A DNA stretch of 64,000 nucleotides from Streptomyces sp. Y2F8-2. GTDB taxonomy: Bacteria > Actinomycetota > Actinomycetes > Streptomycetales > Streptomycetaceae. The DNA lies in assembly GCF_014905555.1 (NCBI RefSeq), contig NZ_BNGS01000009.1, positions 124,001 through 188,000 of the forward strand. The letters run 5' to 3'. Under the pieces are notes generated by a model. That model searched no databases, was not told the origin of the DNA, and worked only from the letters and a program-made list of their open reading frames with translations. How positions within the stretch are numbered: the first letter of the stretch is position 1; the number at the start of each line of letters is the position of its first letter. Shown here one piece after another: positions 26,629 to 36,350 of this stretch. The position numbers were made by a program, and so were the translations under genes.

Positions 26629-29513
26629 GACGTCTCTCCTGGTTGATCGGCGGGGTCGAGCAGTTCCGCCAGGTGCAGGGCGCGGATGCCCCGGTCACCG
26701 GCGAGGTGGTCGATCTGGGTGGCACAGCTGAAGCCGTCGGCCACGACGACGGCCCGCCTGTCCTGGTCGATGCCGTCCAGACGGGGTTTCAGGGCCAGGT
26801 CGGCGACGGCCATCGAGGTGTCGTAGTGCTGGGCCTCGAAGCCGAAGTTGCCGGCGAGTCCGCAGCAGCCCTCGGCCTCCTCGACCTTCCGCACACCGAG
26901 GCGGCTCAGCAGGTCGCGTGGGTGGCGGCCCTTGAAGGTGGCGTATTCGTGGCAGTGCGTCTGCAGGACGACGTCGTCCGGCAGCCCCCGCGGCGCCCAG
27001 CCGGGCGCGGCGAGGTCTGTCAGGGCTCCGGTGAAGGTGTGGACGCGGGACGCGACGCGACGGGCCGCCGGGGTACCGAGGAGTTCGGGCACGTCTCGCT
27101 TGAGGGCTGCGGCACAACTGGGTTCGGCCACGATGACGGGCCGGTCGTCGCCGTTGTCCAGGCGGGCGACGGTACGGGCCATGATGCGGCGCGCGACGGA
27201 CAACTGGCCGGTGCTGACCCAGGTCAGACCGCAGCACAGGTCGTCCTCCGCCGTACAGGGGATTCCGGCGTCGGCGAGGACGCGGCTCGCCGCTCCGGCC
27301 ACCTCGGGACGGAAGGCGCGCGTGAAGCTGTCGACGAAGAGCAAGGCCTTCGCCGGTTCCCCCGTCCTCGCCGTGCGCAGGGCCCGGCGCAGCGCGCGCC
27401 GGGAGGCGAAGGCGGGGATGCGGCGTTTCGTGGTCACGCCTCCGAGGCGGGCGAGCAGCTTGCCGACCGGTCCGCGCAGCAGCGCGTTGACCGGGCGAGC
27501 GGCGTATCCGGCGAGGGTTGACGTCAGGGGCAGCCAGCCCAGCGAGTAATGGGAACGGGGCCGGATCCTGCCCTTGTAGTGCTGGTGCAGGAACTCCGCC
27601 TTGTACGTGGCCATGTCGACGCCGACCGGGCAGTCGCTGGAGCACGCCTTGCAGGACAGGCACAGGTCGAGGGCGTCGCGCACCTCGGCAGAGCGCCAGC
27701 CGTCCTGGACGGTCCCGCCGCGCACCATCTCCTGGAGGAGGCGGGCCCGGCCCCGTGTGGAGGCGTTCTCCTCCCCCGTGGCCCGGTAGCTGGGACACAT
27801 CACGCCGCCCGTGTCGCTGCGACATCGACCGACTCCGACACAGCGGCGTACGGCGCCCGCGAAGCCGTCCTCGTCGTGCGGGAAGGAAAAAAGGGTCTCG
27901 ACGGGCAGCAACTCGGGCGCGTGCAGCGCGAGATCGGCGTCCAGCCGCGCCGGAGCCACGATGACGCCGGGGTTGAGCAGACCCTCGGGGTCGAAGATCT
28001 CCTTGAAGGCGGCGAACGCCCCGATCATCCGGTGGCTGTACATGACCTGAAGCAGCTCGCCTCTGGCCCGCCCGTCACCGTGCTCACCCGACAGCGTGCC
28101 GCCGTGCGAGACCACGAGGGTGGCCGCCTCGCCGAGGAAGCGGCGCGCGGCCGCCCGGCCGGTGTCCGTGGCCAGGTCGAAGTCGATGCGCACGTGGACA
28201 CAGCCCGCGCCGAAGTGGCCGTACAGCACCCCGGTCAACCCGTGAGCGGCGAGCAGCTTGCGGAAGTCCCGCAGGTAGGCGGCCAGGTTCTCCGGCGCGA
28301 CCGCCGCGTCCTCCCAGCCGGGCCACGACTCCCCGCCGTCCACCAGACGGGCGGCGAGCCCTGCCCCGTCCTCGCGGACCCGCCACAGCGAGCGCCGCTC
28401 GACCGGGCTCTGGACGACCCGCCCACCGGTCATCCGGCCCTGCGCCTTGAGAACGTGCAGCAGTTCGGCGGCACGGCCGTCGACCGCCGCCTGATCGTCA
28501 CCGTCGAGTTCGACGTACAGCCAGGCCCGCCCCTCGGGCAGTCCGGTCACGGAGTCCGGACCGCGGCGGGCGCGCATGGTGGCGACGATCGCCTCGTCCA
28601 TGCCCTCCACTGCGGTGGGATTCCAGCGCAGGATCTCCGGGACGTCCTCGGCGGCGTCGACCACGTCGTCGTATCCGAGTGTCAGCAGCGTGGAAGCCTG
28701 TGCGGTCGCCACCAGGCGGACCGTCGCGGCGGTGACGACCGCACAGGAGCCCTCGGTGCCCACCAGCGCGCGGGCCATGTCGAAGCCGTGCTCGGGCAGC
28801 AGGTGGTGCAGCTGGTAGCCGGACACCTGGCGGGGGATGCGGCCCAGCTCGGTGCGGATCGGCGCCAGGTTGGCGTCGATCAGGCGGCGTACGTCCGCTT
28901 CGACGCGGGCGACGCGCTGGACCGCGTCCGTGTCGTTCGGGTCGGCCGCGCGCAGGCCGGTGCGGTCCGCGACGGCGCGCACGCCGTCGGCCGTGACGAT
29001 CTCCAGCGCCTCGATGTGGGAGCTGGTACGTCCGTACCGCACCGACCGGTTCCCGCACGCGTCGTTGCCGATCATGCCGCCGAGGGTGCAGCGGCTGTGC
29101 GAGGAGGGGTCGGGGCCGAAGGTGAGCCCGTGCAGGGCGGTCGCGCTGCGCAGCGCGTCCAGGACCACTCCGGCCTGGACGCGCGCGGTGCGCGCCACCG
29201 GGTCGATGTCCAGGATCCGGTTCATGTACCGGGAGAAGTCCAGGACGACGCCCGGTCCGACGGCGTTGCCCGCCATGCTGGTGCCGCCGCCCCGCGCGGT
29301 GACCGGGACCCCCGCGTCCCGGCAGGCCCGCAGCACCGCGACCACGTCGTCGTCGCTGCGGGGGAAGACCACGGCCCGCGGCGGGACCCGGTAGTTGGAG
29401 GCGTCGTAGGCGTAGAGGCCGGTGGGGCCAGGGCCGGTCTCCACCCGCAGGCCCGGAGCGGTCTCGGCGAGCCGCGCGACCAGCGGCTCCAGGGCCGTGG
29501 TGGTGTCCGTCAT
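26625..29513 (-). CDS. FAD-linked oxidase/4Fe-4S fusion (D-2-hydroxyglutarate or D-lactate dehydrogenase-like)
   Basis: A 962-residue fusion that joins a GlcD-type FAD domain to a GlcF-type iron-sulfur domain. The FAD/PCMH half shows PRAVVFPRSDDDVVAVLRAC, VTARGGGTSMAGNAVG and GGMIGNDACGNRSVRYGRT; the FAD-linked oxidase C domain follows. Then come GVGRCRSDTGGVMCPSYRA and CLSCKACSSDCPVGVDMA (4Fe-4S ligands), and two CCG motifs (CCGLTW and CCGLAGNFG). The layout and length match E. coli YdiJ, a D-2-hydroxyglutarate dehydrogenase, but D-lactate or other D-2-hydroxy acids are possible. Electrons probably go to the quinone pool. It lies between gabT- and gabD-like genes with ATGA overlaps on both sides, so it is co-translated with the 4-aminobutyrate pathway. 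Confidence 0.88.
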   Translation of the reverse strand: MTDTTTALEPLVARLAETAPGLRVETGPGPTGLYAYDASNYRVPPRAVVFPRSDDDVVAVLRACRDAGVPVTARGGGTSMAGNAVGPGVVLDFSRYMNRILDIDPVARTARVQAGVVLDALRSATALHGLTFGPDPSSHSRCTLGGMIGNDACGNRSVRYGRTSSHIEALEIVTADGVRAVADRTGLRAADPNDTDAVQRVARVEADVRRLIDANLAPIRTELGRIPRQVSGYQLHHLLPEHGFDMARALVGTEGSCAVVTAATVRLVATAQASTLLTLGYDDVVDAAEDVPEILRWNPTAVEGMDEAIVATMRARRGPDSVTGLPEGRAWLYVELDGDDQAAVDGRAAELLHVLKAQGRMTGGRVVQSPVERRSLWRVREDGAGLAARLVDGGESWPGWEDAAVAPENLAAYLRDFRKLLAAHGLTGVLYGHFGAGCVHVRIDFDLATDTGRAAARRFLGEAATLVVSHGGTLSGEHGDGRARGELLQVMYSHRMIGAFAAFKEIFDPEGLLNPGVIVAPARLDADLALHAPELLPVETLFSFPHDEDGFAGAVRRCVGVGRCRSDTGGVMCPSYRATGEENASTRGRARLLQEMVRGGTVQDGWRSAEVRDALDLCLSCKACSSDCPVGVDMATYKAEFLHQHYKGRIRPRSHYSLGWLPLTSTLAGYAARPVNALLRGPVGKLLARLGGVTTKRRIPAFASRRALRRALRTARTGEPAKALLFVDSFTRAFRPEVAGAASRVLADAGIPCTAEDDLCCGLTWVSTGQLSVARRIMARTVARLDNGDDRPVIVAEPSCAAALKRDVPELLGTPAARRVASRVHTFTGALTDLAAPGWAPRGLPDDVVLQTHCHEYATFKGRHPRDLLSRLGVRKVEEAEGCCGLAGNFGFEAQHYDTSMAVADLALKPRLDGIDQDRRAVVVADGFSCATQIDHLAGDRGIRALHLAELLDPADQPGETS

Positions 29514-30778
29514 CGCCGTGCCGCGCCCGATGTGCCGACCTCCACCGCGGTCGCCCACGCCTGGAGACCCTCGTCCACCGCCGTCTCGTCGATCACGAGC
29601 GCAGGGATCATGCGCACGACCTGGTTCCAGGCCCCGCACAGCAGCAGGAGCAGTCCCTCGTCGACGGCGGCCCGCTGCACACGCGCTGCGGTCTCCGGGT
29701 CGGGGCTGCCGTCCTCGGTGACGAACTCGGTGGCGAGCATGAGCCCGAGGCCGCGTACGTCGCCGATGCCCGGTGTCCGGTCGGCCACGGCCTCCAGCCC
29801 CTGGCGCAGCCGCTTGCCCATCGCCTCGGCGTTCTCGACGAGCTTCTCGTCGCGTACGACGTCGAGGGTGGCGCAGGCAGCCGCGCATGCGACGGCGTTG
29901 GCGCCGTACGTACCGCCCTGCGAGCCCGGCCACGCCTTGGTCATCAGCTCCTCGGAGGCGGCGATGCCGGACAGCGGGAACCCGCTGGCCAGGCCCTTTG
30001 CGGTGACCAGGATGTCCGGGGTGACGCCGAAGTGGTCGTGGCCCCAGAAGCGGCCGGTGCGGCCGACGCCCGTCTGCACCTCGTCGAGGATCAGCAGGAA
30101 GCCGTGCCGGTCCGCGCGCTCGCGCAGGCCCTGGAGGAAGGCCTGGGTCGCGGGCACGTATCCGCCTTCCCCGAGCACCGGCTCGACGATGACCGCGGCC
30201 GTGTCGGCGGGCGAGGAGATCGTCTGGAGCGTGTAGTCGAGTTCCTTCAGGGCGAAGCGGGTCGCGGTCTCCTCGTCCCAGCCGTAGCGGTAGGCCGACG
30301 GGAAGGGGGTGACGACGACGCCGCTCATCAGCGGGGAGAAACCGGAGCGGAAGCGGGTGCCGGAGGTGGTCATGGACGCGGCGGCCACCGTACGGCCGTG
30401 GAAACCGCCGTGGCAGACGAGGATGTTCGGCCGCCCGGTGGCCTGACGGGCCAGCCGCAGGGCCGCCTCGACCGCCTCGCTGCCGGAGTTGGTGAAGAAC
30501 AGGCTGTCCAGGCCGGCCGGCAGCACCTCGCCGAGCTTGTCGACGAGCCGCCGCAAGGGCTGGTGCATGACCGTCGTGTACTGGCCGTGGACGAGCGTGC
30601 CCACCTGCTCCTGAGCCGCCGCCACGACCTTGGGGTGGCAGTGCCCGGTGCTGGTGACGCCGATGCCGGCGGTGAAGTCCAGGTAGCGGCGGCCGTCCTC
30701 GCCGTAGAGGTGGACGCCCTCGCCCCGGACCGCCACCACGGGCGTGGCCTGGCGAAGGTGCGGCGACAGTGCGGTCAT
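29510..30778 (-). CDS. gabT: 4-Aminobutyrate aminotransferase-like class III transaminase
   Basis: A 422-residue PLP enzyme: YLDFTAGIGVTSTGHCHPKV, FFTNSGSEAVEAALRLAR, CHGGFHGRT, PLP Asp in LILDEVQTGVGRTG and Lys in LVTAKGLASGFPLSG are as in GabT and acetylornithine transaminases. It should convert 4-aminobutyrate (or a related omega-amino acid) to succinate semialdehyde. The ATG at 30778 is chosen because GGGAGA lies just before it and MTALSPHLRQ matches the family start; the longer frame upstream is not conserved-looking. It is first in the operon and divergent from a PucR-type regulator. Confidence 0.88.
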   Translation of the reverse strand: MTALSPHLRQATPVVAVRGEGVHLYGEDGRRYLDFTAGIGVTSTGHCHPKVVAAAQEQVGTLVHGQYTTVMHQPLRRLVDKLGEVLPAGLDSLFFTNSGSEAVEAALRLARQATGRPNILVCHGGFHGRTVAAASMTTSGTRFRSGFSPLMSGVVVTPFPSAYRYGWDEETATRFALKELDYTLQTISSPADTAAVIVEPVLGEGGYVPATQAFLQGLRERADRHGFLLILDEVQTGVGRTGRFWGHDHFGVTPDILVTAKGLASGFPLSGIAASEELMTKAWPGSQGGTYGANAVACAAACATLDVVRDEKLVENAEAMGKRLRQGLEAVADRTPGIGDVRGLGLMLATEFVTEDGSPDPETAARVQRAAVDEGLLLLLCGAWNQVVRMIPALVIDETAVDEGLQAWATAVEVGTSGAARR

Positions 30779-31039
30779 GTTCGTCTCCCGGCGTGTTCGT
30801 CGGTCTGCTCCGGTCTCCCCGAGCATGTCCGTGGACCAGGACCGCCCCAACCCGCGATCTGTCCGGCCGCGACGCCGTATCCGGACGTTGTGTCAAGCGC
30901 ACCTGGCGCCATGCTCCGCCCGTCCGCCCCGCGCCCGCCGTCTCCGGGCCCTTGCGCAGGTCAGCGACGCTTGTCAGAGTGACGGGGCACTCCCCCGAGC
31001 TCTCGGGCTCCGCTCGAGCGGGGGCCCCATGGAGGCACC

Positions 31040-32734
31040 GTGAGCGAGAACCCCCACACGGCTCCAGGGCCCGGCGCCGGCAGCGCCGGCGCCTGCGTGC
31101 CGGGCCGCGACCTGGACACCGTCGGCCGCCCGATCACCGTGGCCGACGTCCTGGCCCTCCCCGTCCTTGCCGCCGGACAACCCCAGGTCGTCACCGGCGT
31201 GGCACGGCTCGACCGGCCCGTCCGCTGGGTCCACATCACGGAGCTGACCGACCCCGCCTCCTTCCTCAAGGGCGGCGAACTCGTACTGACGACCGGCATG
31301 CCTCTCCCCGACGAACCGGCCGGCGTACGGCGCTATGTGGACGAACTCGCCGACATCGGCGCCGCGGCCCTGGTCATCGAACTGGTCCGCCGCTACCACC
31401 GTCCGCCCGACGCCCTGGCCCACGCCTGCCGGGCCCGCGGCCTACCCCTCATCACCCTGGCCAGGGACGTCAACTTCCTGGAGGTCACTCAGGTCGTCCA
31501 CGCCCTCATCCTCGGCAGCCAGGCCGATGCGATGCGGCGGACCCAGCGCGTCCACGAGGCGTTCACCGCCCTCACCCTGCGCGGCGCCGGACCCGAGGAC
31601 GTCGTACGGGCCGCCGCCGAGATGAGCGGCCACACCGTCGTTCTGGAAAACCTGGTCCACCAGGCACTGATCTGCCAGCCCTCCGGCGACACCGTCGAGG
31701 TGGCGCTCACCGACTGGGAACAGCGCTCCCGAGCGACACCGCCCGCCGACCACACCACCGTCTCCGGCCCCGAGAGCTGGCTCGCGGCCCCCGTGGAGTA
31801 CCAGGGCGAACGCTGGGGCAGGGTGGCCATGCTCCCGACACCGCCCGGCCCGGCCGCTCCTTCGGCCTCCGGCCCGTTCGGCCCCGAAGACGTCACCGTC
31901 CTGGAGAGGACCGCGATGGCCCTCACCATCGCCCGCCTCACCCACTCCGAACCCTGGGAACGCACCGCACATCGCAGCGTCCTGCGCGACCTCGTCGAAC
32001 AGCGCCACCGCTCGCCTGCGGACGTCGAAGCCCGGGTCACCGCGCTGGGGGTACCGACGAAGGGGTCCCGCTTCCTCGCCGTGCTCGTGGACGTCCCCCG
32101 CGAGGACGACACGACGAAGGCGGAGGAACTCCTCTCCGAGGAGCTGAGGAAGAGGGGATCACAGGCCCTCGTCGGCCTCCTCGGACCGACCCGTCTCGGC
32201 ATCCTCCTGTCCCTGCGCCCGGAGCAGCCATGGCGGCCCGTTGTCGAACACCTGAGCCGTACCGCACTCGACCTGTTGCCGGGGACAGCTGTGAGTACGG
32301 GCAGCGAGGCGACAGACCTCACCGGCGTCGCCCACTCCTTCCGCGACGCGACCCGTGTGGCGGAAGCCACCGAGCCCGACCAGCCGCTCCCGCCCGGACG
32401 CTCCTACCACGAACGGTCCGACATCGGCCTGCGCCGCCTCCTCTTCGCACTCCGCGAAGACACCCGGATCCAGGACTACGCCGAACGCCGGCTCGGGCGA
32501 CTCGCCGACCACGACGCCCGCCACGGCACGGACTTGCTGACCACCTTGCGGCACTACCTGGACGCGGCAGGCAACAAGACGGTGGCGGCCCGCTCGGGCG
32601 GTCTGTCCCGAGAGACCGTCTACCAGCGTCTGCGCACCATCGAGCGGATACTCGACTGCGACCTGGAGTCCGGCGAACAGCGCACCGAACTACACGTTGC
32701 ACTCACCGCGCTCGACGTTCTGCGGGTGCGCTGA
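31040..32734 (+). CDS. PucR-family transcriptional regulator
   Basis: A 564-residue regulator with an N-terminal PucR sensor domain (TVADVLALPVLAAGQPQVVTG, then VRWVHITELTDPASFLKGGELVLTTG, about residues 30-150) and a C-terminal PucR helix-turn-helix (about 500-555: LRHYLDAAGNKTVAARSGG, LSRETVYQRLRTIERIL). The central part is a GGDEF-like fold common in this family. PucR regulators are usually activators of nitrogen catabolism; the PucR-type GabR of Corynebacterium glutamicum controls gabTDP, so a divergent gab operon here is good support for that role. GTG start at 31040. Confidence 0.92.
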   Translation: MSENPHTAPGPGAGSAGACVPGRDLDTVGRPITVADVLALPVLAAGQPQVVTGVARLDRPVRWVHITELTDPASFLKGGELVLTTGMPLPDEPAGVRRYVDELADIGAAALVIELVRRYHRPPDALAHACRARGLPLITLARDVNFLEVTQVVHALILGSQADAMRRTQRVHEAFTALTLRGAGPEDVVRAAAEMSGHTVVLENLVHQALICQPSGDTVEVALTDWEQRSRATPPADHTTVSGPESWLAAPVEYQGERWGRVAMLPTPPGPAAPSASGPFGPEDVTVLERTAMALTIARLTHSEPWERTAHRSVLRDLVEQRHRSPADVEARVTALGVPTKGSRFLAVLVDVPREDDTTKAEELLSEELRKRGSQALVGLLGPTRLGILLSLRPEQPWRPVVEHLSRTALDLLPGTAVSTGSEATDLTGVAHSFRDATRVAEATEPDQPLPPGRSYHERSDIGLRRLLFALREDTRIQDYAERRLGRLADHDARHGTDLLTTLRHYLDAAGNKTVAARSGGLSRETVYQRLRTIERILDCDLESGEQRTELHVALTALDVLRVR

Positions 32735-32910
32735 GAGGGCCTTTCGACTGACGGCAGCGCACAGAGCCCCGTCGACGCTTCCGGTTGCTGCCGTGCGGCG
32801 AGTCTCCGCCACTTCAAGTGCTTGACGTCAAATGCTGCCTACTCGGTCACCTGCCAGGTGTCGCAGATCGGAGGGCCGTCCGGTCCTCCGCTGACGAGAG
32901 GAGACGAGGC

Positions 32911-33351
32911 GTGTCGTCGAGCGAGTCGCCCAACGGTACGGACCAGCAGCGGCGTTCCGAGGCGTGGAAGACCGCCTTCACCGTGCTGCAGACGGCGAAT
33001 CCACCGAACATCCCTGAAGGTGCCGAGGTCATGACCCTTCTCGTCGCCTTCCCTCCCGGGGACCCCGGCACCCCGCCCCACCGCCACCCCGGCCCGGCCT
33101 TCGGGTACGTACTCGAAGGGGAGATGCGCTTCGAGATCGAAGGCGAACCCGAGCGCGTCGTTCGGGCAGGTGAAACGTTCTGGGAGCCCGGCGGCGACGT
33201 CATCCATTACCAGGACGGCAACAACAGGGAAGACACCCCGCTCCGCTTCATCGTCACCATGCTGTGCAAACCGGGCCGGCCCATGATCGCCCTCGTCGAT
33301 GAGGAGGAACTCGCACAGCGCAGGGATCGACGAGCTGCACGGCCCGCCTGA
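32911..33351 (+). CDS. Cupin-domain protein
   Basis: A 146-residue protein with one cupin barrel. Metal ligands are likely in PPHRHPGPAFGYVLEGEM (two His) with Glu near GEMRFEIEGEPERV, and the second motif ends at GGDVIHYQDGNN. Small stand-alone cupins often bind a metal or small acid; function unknown. The GTG at 32911 is chosen because GAGAGGAGACGAGG directly precedes it; the frame stays open upstream but without a good start. No operon partner is evident. Confidence 0.8.
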   Translation: MSSSESPNGTDQQRRSEAWKTAFTVLQTANPPNIPEGAEVMTLLVAFPPGDPGTPPHRHPGPAFGYVLEGEMRFEIEGEPERVVRAGETFWEPGGDVIHYQDGNNREDTPLRFIVTMLCKPGRPMIALVDEEELAQRRDRRAARPA

Positions 33352-33543
33352 GACGCCCGCTGCGGCGCCTCGGGTCAGCTCCGCTTGAGCCAGTCCTCGC
33401 AGCGTGCCGTGACCACCGTGTCGGCGCCGATGAGAACGCCGCATTGACGTGCGGAGGCACCGGGACCATGCACATGCGGAAGCCGACCACCGACGGCTCG
33501 CTCCACGTCGGCCCGTCCGTCAGGAGCCGTAGCGGCGGGGGTC

Positions 33544-34884
33544 TCAGGTCGGGTCGTTCAGGGCCGGCCGGGGCGTGGGCTCGGTGGTGGGTGGGCGGGA
33601 GCCGATCGAGTGGTAGCGGGCGGGCAGGCTCAGCAGTTGCCGGGGCGGTAGGCAGTTCTTGCCGTCCACGATCAGGCGGGGTTCGGTGAGCAGGCCGCTC
33701 AGGATCCGCCAGTCCGCTTCCACGATGTCCGGCCACTCGGTCAGGATGACGGCCGCGTGGGCTCCCTGGACGGCGGTGCTCAGGCAGTCCGCGGGGCGGG
33801 TGCCGGGGAACAGCGCGGCGATGTCGTCCTTGCCGGTGGCCGGGTCCCAGACGCGGACCTCGGCCGCCTGGTCGAGCAGGGCGGGGACGATGTTGCGGCT
33901 GGGGGCCGCGCGCAGGTCGTCGCTCCAGGGCTGGTATCGGAGCCCCAGCACCGCGACGACCGCGTCGGGCAACTGTCCGTCCAGTGCGCTCTGGAGCGTC
34001 CGGACGACGAGCTGGGGCTGGTCCCGGTTGACGGCGATGGTGGCGTCCAGCAGCGGAGTGGGCACGCCCAGGGTGGCCGCCCAGCGGGCCAGGGCGGCGG
34101 TGTCCTTGGGCAGGCAGTGGTCGCCGAACCCGAGGCCGGGTTGAAGCAGGGCGTGCCCGATGCGCGGGTCGGCGCCGATGCCGCGCATGACGTGGTCGAC
34201 GTTGACGTCCGGCAGAGAGCACAGGCGGGCTATCTCGTTCCCGAAACTGATCTTGGTGGCCAGGAAGGCGTTGGCGGCGTACTTGATGATCTCCGCGCCG
34301 GTGGGGCTGGTCACCACCCACTCGCAGGCCGGTCCCGCGTAGAGGTCGCGGAGCGCCGGAAGGAGATCGTGCGACCACAGGCCGACGACGATGCGGGCGG
34401 GGCAGGCCCAGTCCCGCAGCGCGCTGCCTTGGCTGAGGAACTCCGGATTGTGCACGTATCGCTCCCGCAGCCCGGGGTGGGCGGCCGCGAGGGTGTTGCT
34501 GGTGCCCGGCGGGATGGTGGACTTCACCGCCACCACACGCGGGGCGGGCCGTAGCCGGAGGACGGCGTCCAGGGCGGTGCGGACCTGTGAGAGATCCACC
34601 CATCCGTGCCCGTCGGGCGGTGTCCCCACCGCGATGAGGGCGACGTCGAAGGGCCGATGTCGATGGGGTGGCCCGAGTCCGCCGGTGAAGGACAGCCGCC
34701 CGGTGGCGAGGGCCGCCGACAGCGCCTGCTGCAACCCCGGCTCGCTGAAGGGGACATGCCCTCCCCGCAGGCCGCGCAGCCGGGCCGGGTTCTGCTCTAC
34801 GCCGGTGACATGGTGCCCCTGCAAGGTCAGCTCCACCGCACCGGTCACTCCGACATAGCCCTGCCCCATCACAGCCACGTGCAT
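33544..34884 (-). CDS. UDP-glucose/GDP-mannose dehydrogenase-family protein
   Basis: A 446-residue nucleotide-sugar dehydrogenase that oxidises a UDP- or GDP-hexose to its uronic acid in two NAD-dependent steps. The NAD fold is MHVAVMGQGYVGVTGAVELT, and GIGADPRIG and the catalytic Cys in GLGFGDHCLPKDTAAL are present. The third domain ends near ILTEWPDIVEADW. The first two domains are of normal length. The ATG at 34884 has GGAGG six bases before it. It has no nearby glycosyltransferase, so its product's use is unclear. UDP-glucuronate is the commonest product of this branch. Confidence 0.88.
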   Translation of the reverse strand: MHVAVMGQGYVGVTGAVELTLQGHHVTGVEQNPARLRGLRGGHVPFSEPGLQQALSAALATGRLSFTGGLGPPHRHRPFDVALIAVGTPPDGHGWVDLSQVRTALDAVLRLRPAPRVVAVKSTIPPGTSNTLAAAHPGLRERYVHNPEFLSQGSALRDWACPARIVVGLWSHDLLPALRDLYAGPACEWVVTSPTGAEIIKYAANAFLATKISFGNEIARLCSLPDVNVDHVMRGIGADPRIGHALLQPGLGFGDHCLPKDTAALARWAATLGVPTPLLDATIAVNRDQPQLVVRTLQSALDGQLPDAVVAVLGLRYQPWSDDLRAAPSRNIVPALLDQAAEVRVWDPATGKDDIAALFPGTRPADCLSTAVQGAHAAVILTEWPDIVEADWRILSGLLTEPRLIVDGKNCLPPRQLLSLPARYHSIGSRPPTTEPTPRPALNDPT

Positions 34885-35251
34885 GGAATCCTCCGCTGGG
34901 TGCACTCGCACCCGCCGTCCCCGTGCGGCAGGTGCGTGACCGCGGTCTGCCTATGGCCCACACGGCCCGAACCGGTCTCCGGTTGCCTGCGTCAGCGCCC
35001 CGCCTCGAACCTGTCGGCCGGCTCCTCAGCGGGTTATGAACCAGTGTGCGGCGTCACGGCGAGGGCGGCGAACCGCTGCATCCCACGTCGGGAACAGGCC
35101 CGGTACGCCACCCTTCCGTGCGCGGACGGGGCCGAGCCGCCCGTCCATGGACGGCCCTGCCGTGAGTCGGATGGAGGTCGTGCGGCACAGCCGCCGCGGC
35201 AGCCGCCGGGGGTCCCCGTGCGCTGCCGCGGGCCATGCCAGGGGCAGTTGA
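34885..35251. other. Intergenic gap without a recognisable gene
   Basis: 367 bp between two minus-strand genes. Short open frames exist on both strands, but their translations are Arg/Pro/Ala-rich as expected for chance frames in GC-rich DNA, and none has a good start. The first 40 bp hold the ribosome-binding region of the sugar dehydrogenase. Confidence 0.5.
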
Positions 35252-36175
35252 TCAGCCGACCTCGAGCACGATCTTGCCGCGGGTCCGGCCGCTCATGCTG
35301 AGACGGAACGCCTCGGCGGCCTCGGCCAGCGGCAGGGCGTGCGCGACGTGGACATCGAGCTGGCCGGCGTCGGCGAGTCGAGCGAGCTTCGCGAGGTCCG
35401 CGCTGTCGGGCCGGACCCAGACGTGGTGCCCGCCGTGCTCGGTGACCGCCGGGTCGACGATCGACGCGAGGCGCGAGCGGTCCTTCAGCAGTTCCTCCGA
35501 GACGGCGACCGCGTCACCGCCGACATAGTCCACTGCCGCGTCGATGCCCTCCGGCGCCAGCCGCCGTACCCGGTCGGCCAGGCCGTCGCCGTAGGTGACG
35601 GGTTCCGCGCCCAGGGAGCGCAGGAAGTCGTGGTTGTGTTCGCCGGCGGTGCCGATCACCCGGGCCCCCTTCGCCACCGCGATCTGCACGGCGAAGGAGC
35701 CGACGCCGCCGGCCGCCGCGTGGACCAGGACCGTGTCGCCCTCGGCGACCCCCACCCGGGCCAGTGACTGCCAGGCGGTGAGCCCGGCCAGCGGGACGCC
35801 GGCCGCCTGCTGCCAGCTCAGCGACGCGGGCTTGCGCGCGAGGGTACGCACGGGCGCGGCGACGAGCTCGGCATAGGTGCCGTGCTGTACTTCGTCCTTG
35901 CGAACGTACCCGAAGACCTCGTCGCCGACCGAGAATTCCGGAACGTCCAGGCCGACCGCCTCGACGACGCCCGCGACGTCCCATCCGGGCACGAGGGGAA
36001 AGTGGACGTCCATGATCGGGTCGAGGTAGCCGGCGACGATCTTCCAGTCCACCGGGTTGACCCCGGCGGCCTTCACTCGTACGAGCACCGAGTCGGGTCC
36101 GACCTTGGGGTCGTCGGTCTCGGCCACTTCCAGGGTCTCCGGGCCACCGTAACGGTTGACGATAATTGCACGCAT
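35252..36175 (-). CDS. NADPH:quinone oxidoreductase-like MDR (zinc-free)
   Basis: A 307-residue medium-chain reductase of the quinone oxidoreductase/zeta-crystallin group. MRAIIVNRYGGPETLEVAET begins the GroES-like domain; the Rossmann motif is VLVHAAAGGVGSFAVQIA; the C-terminus SMSGRTRGKIVLEVG is typical. No structural or catalytic zinc ligands are seen. It would reduce quinones or activated double bonds. The ATG at 36175 is where homology begins. Confidence 0.88.
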   Translation of the reverse strand: MRAIIVNRYGGPETLEVAETDDPKVGPDSVLVRVKAAGVNPVDWKIVAGYLDPIMDVHFPLVPGWDVAGVVEAVGLDVPEFSVGDEVFGYVRKDEVQHGTYAELVAAPVRTLARKPASLSWQQAAGVPLAGLTAWQSLARVGVAEGDTVLVHAAAGGVGSFAVQIAVAKGARVIGTAGEHNHDFLRSLGAEPVTYGDGLADRVRRLAPEGIDAAVDYVGGDAVAVSEELLKDRSRLASIVDPAVTEHGGHHVWVRPDSADLAKLARLADAGQLDVHVAHALPLAEAAEAFRLSMSGRTRGKIVLEVG

Positions 36176-36350
36176 AAAGGACACAATAGGTGTCCACGAG
36201 TGCCTCATCCGCGGTTTCTGCGGCATCTCCACGAACAGGCTTCACAAGCGACACCATTCACTCGCTTCACCCACACGTGCTGCGCCTGGTCGCACCCGCC
36301 GACGGCCCCTGACGTACCCTCGGGGCCGGCCCGGAGCAAGAGCGGAACGG

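Noticed and set aside
27549..30236. Long plus-strand open frame opposite the FAD/FeS and gabT genes
   Set aside because: Composition and lack of motifs indicate a shadow of the minus-strand genes.
33376..33432. Short minus-strand tail reading GADTVVTARCEDWLKRS before a stop
   Set aside because: It looks like a protein C-terminus but is too short to assign and lacks any upstream domain, so no pseudogene is called.
35036..35251. 71-codon plus-strand frame in the 367-bp gap
   Set aside because: Arg/Ser/Pro-rich, no ribosome-binding site and no motif.
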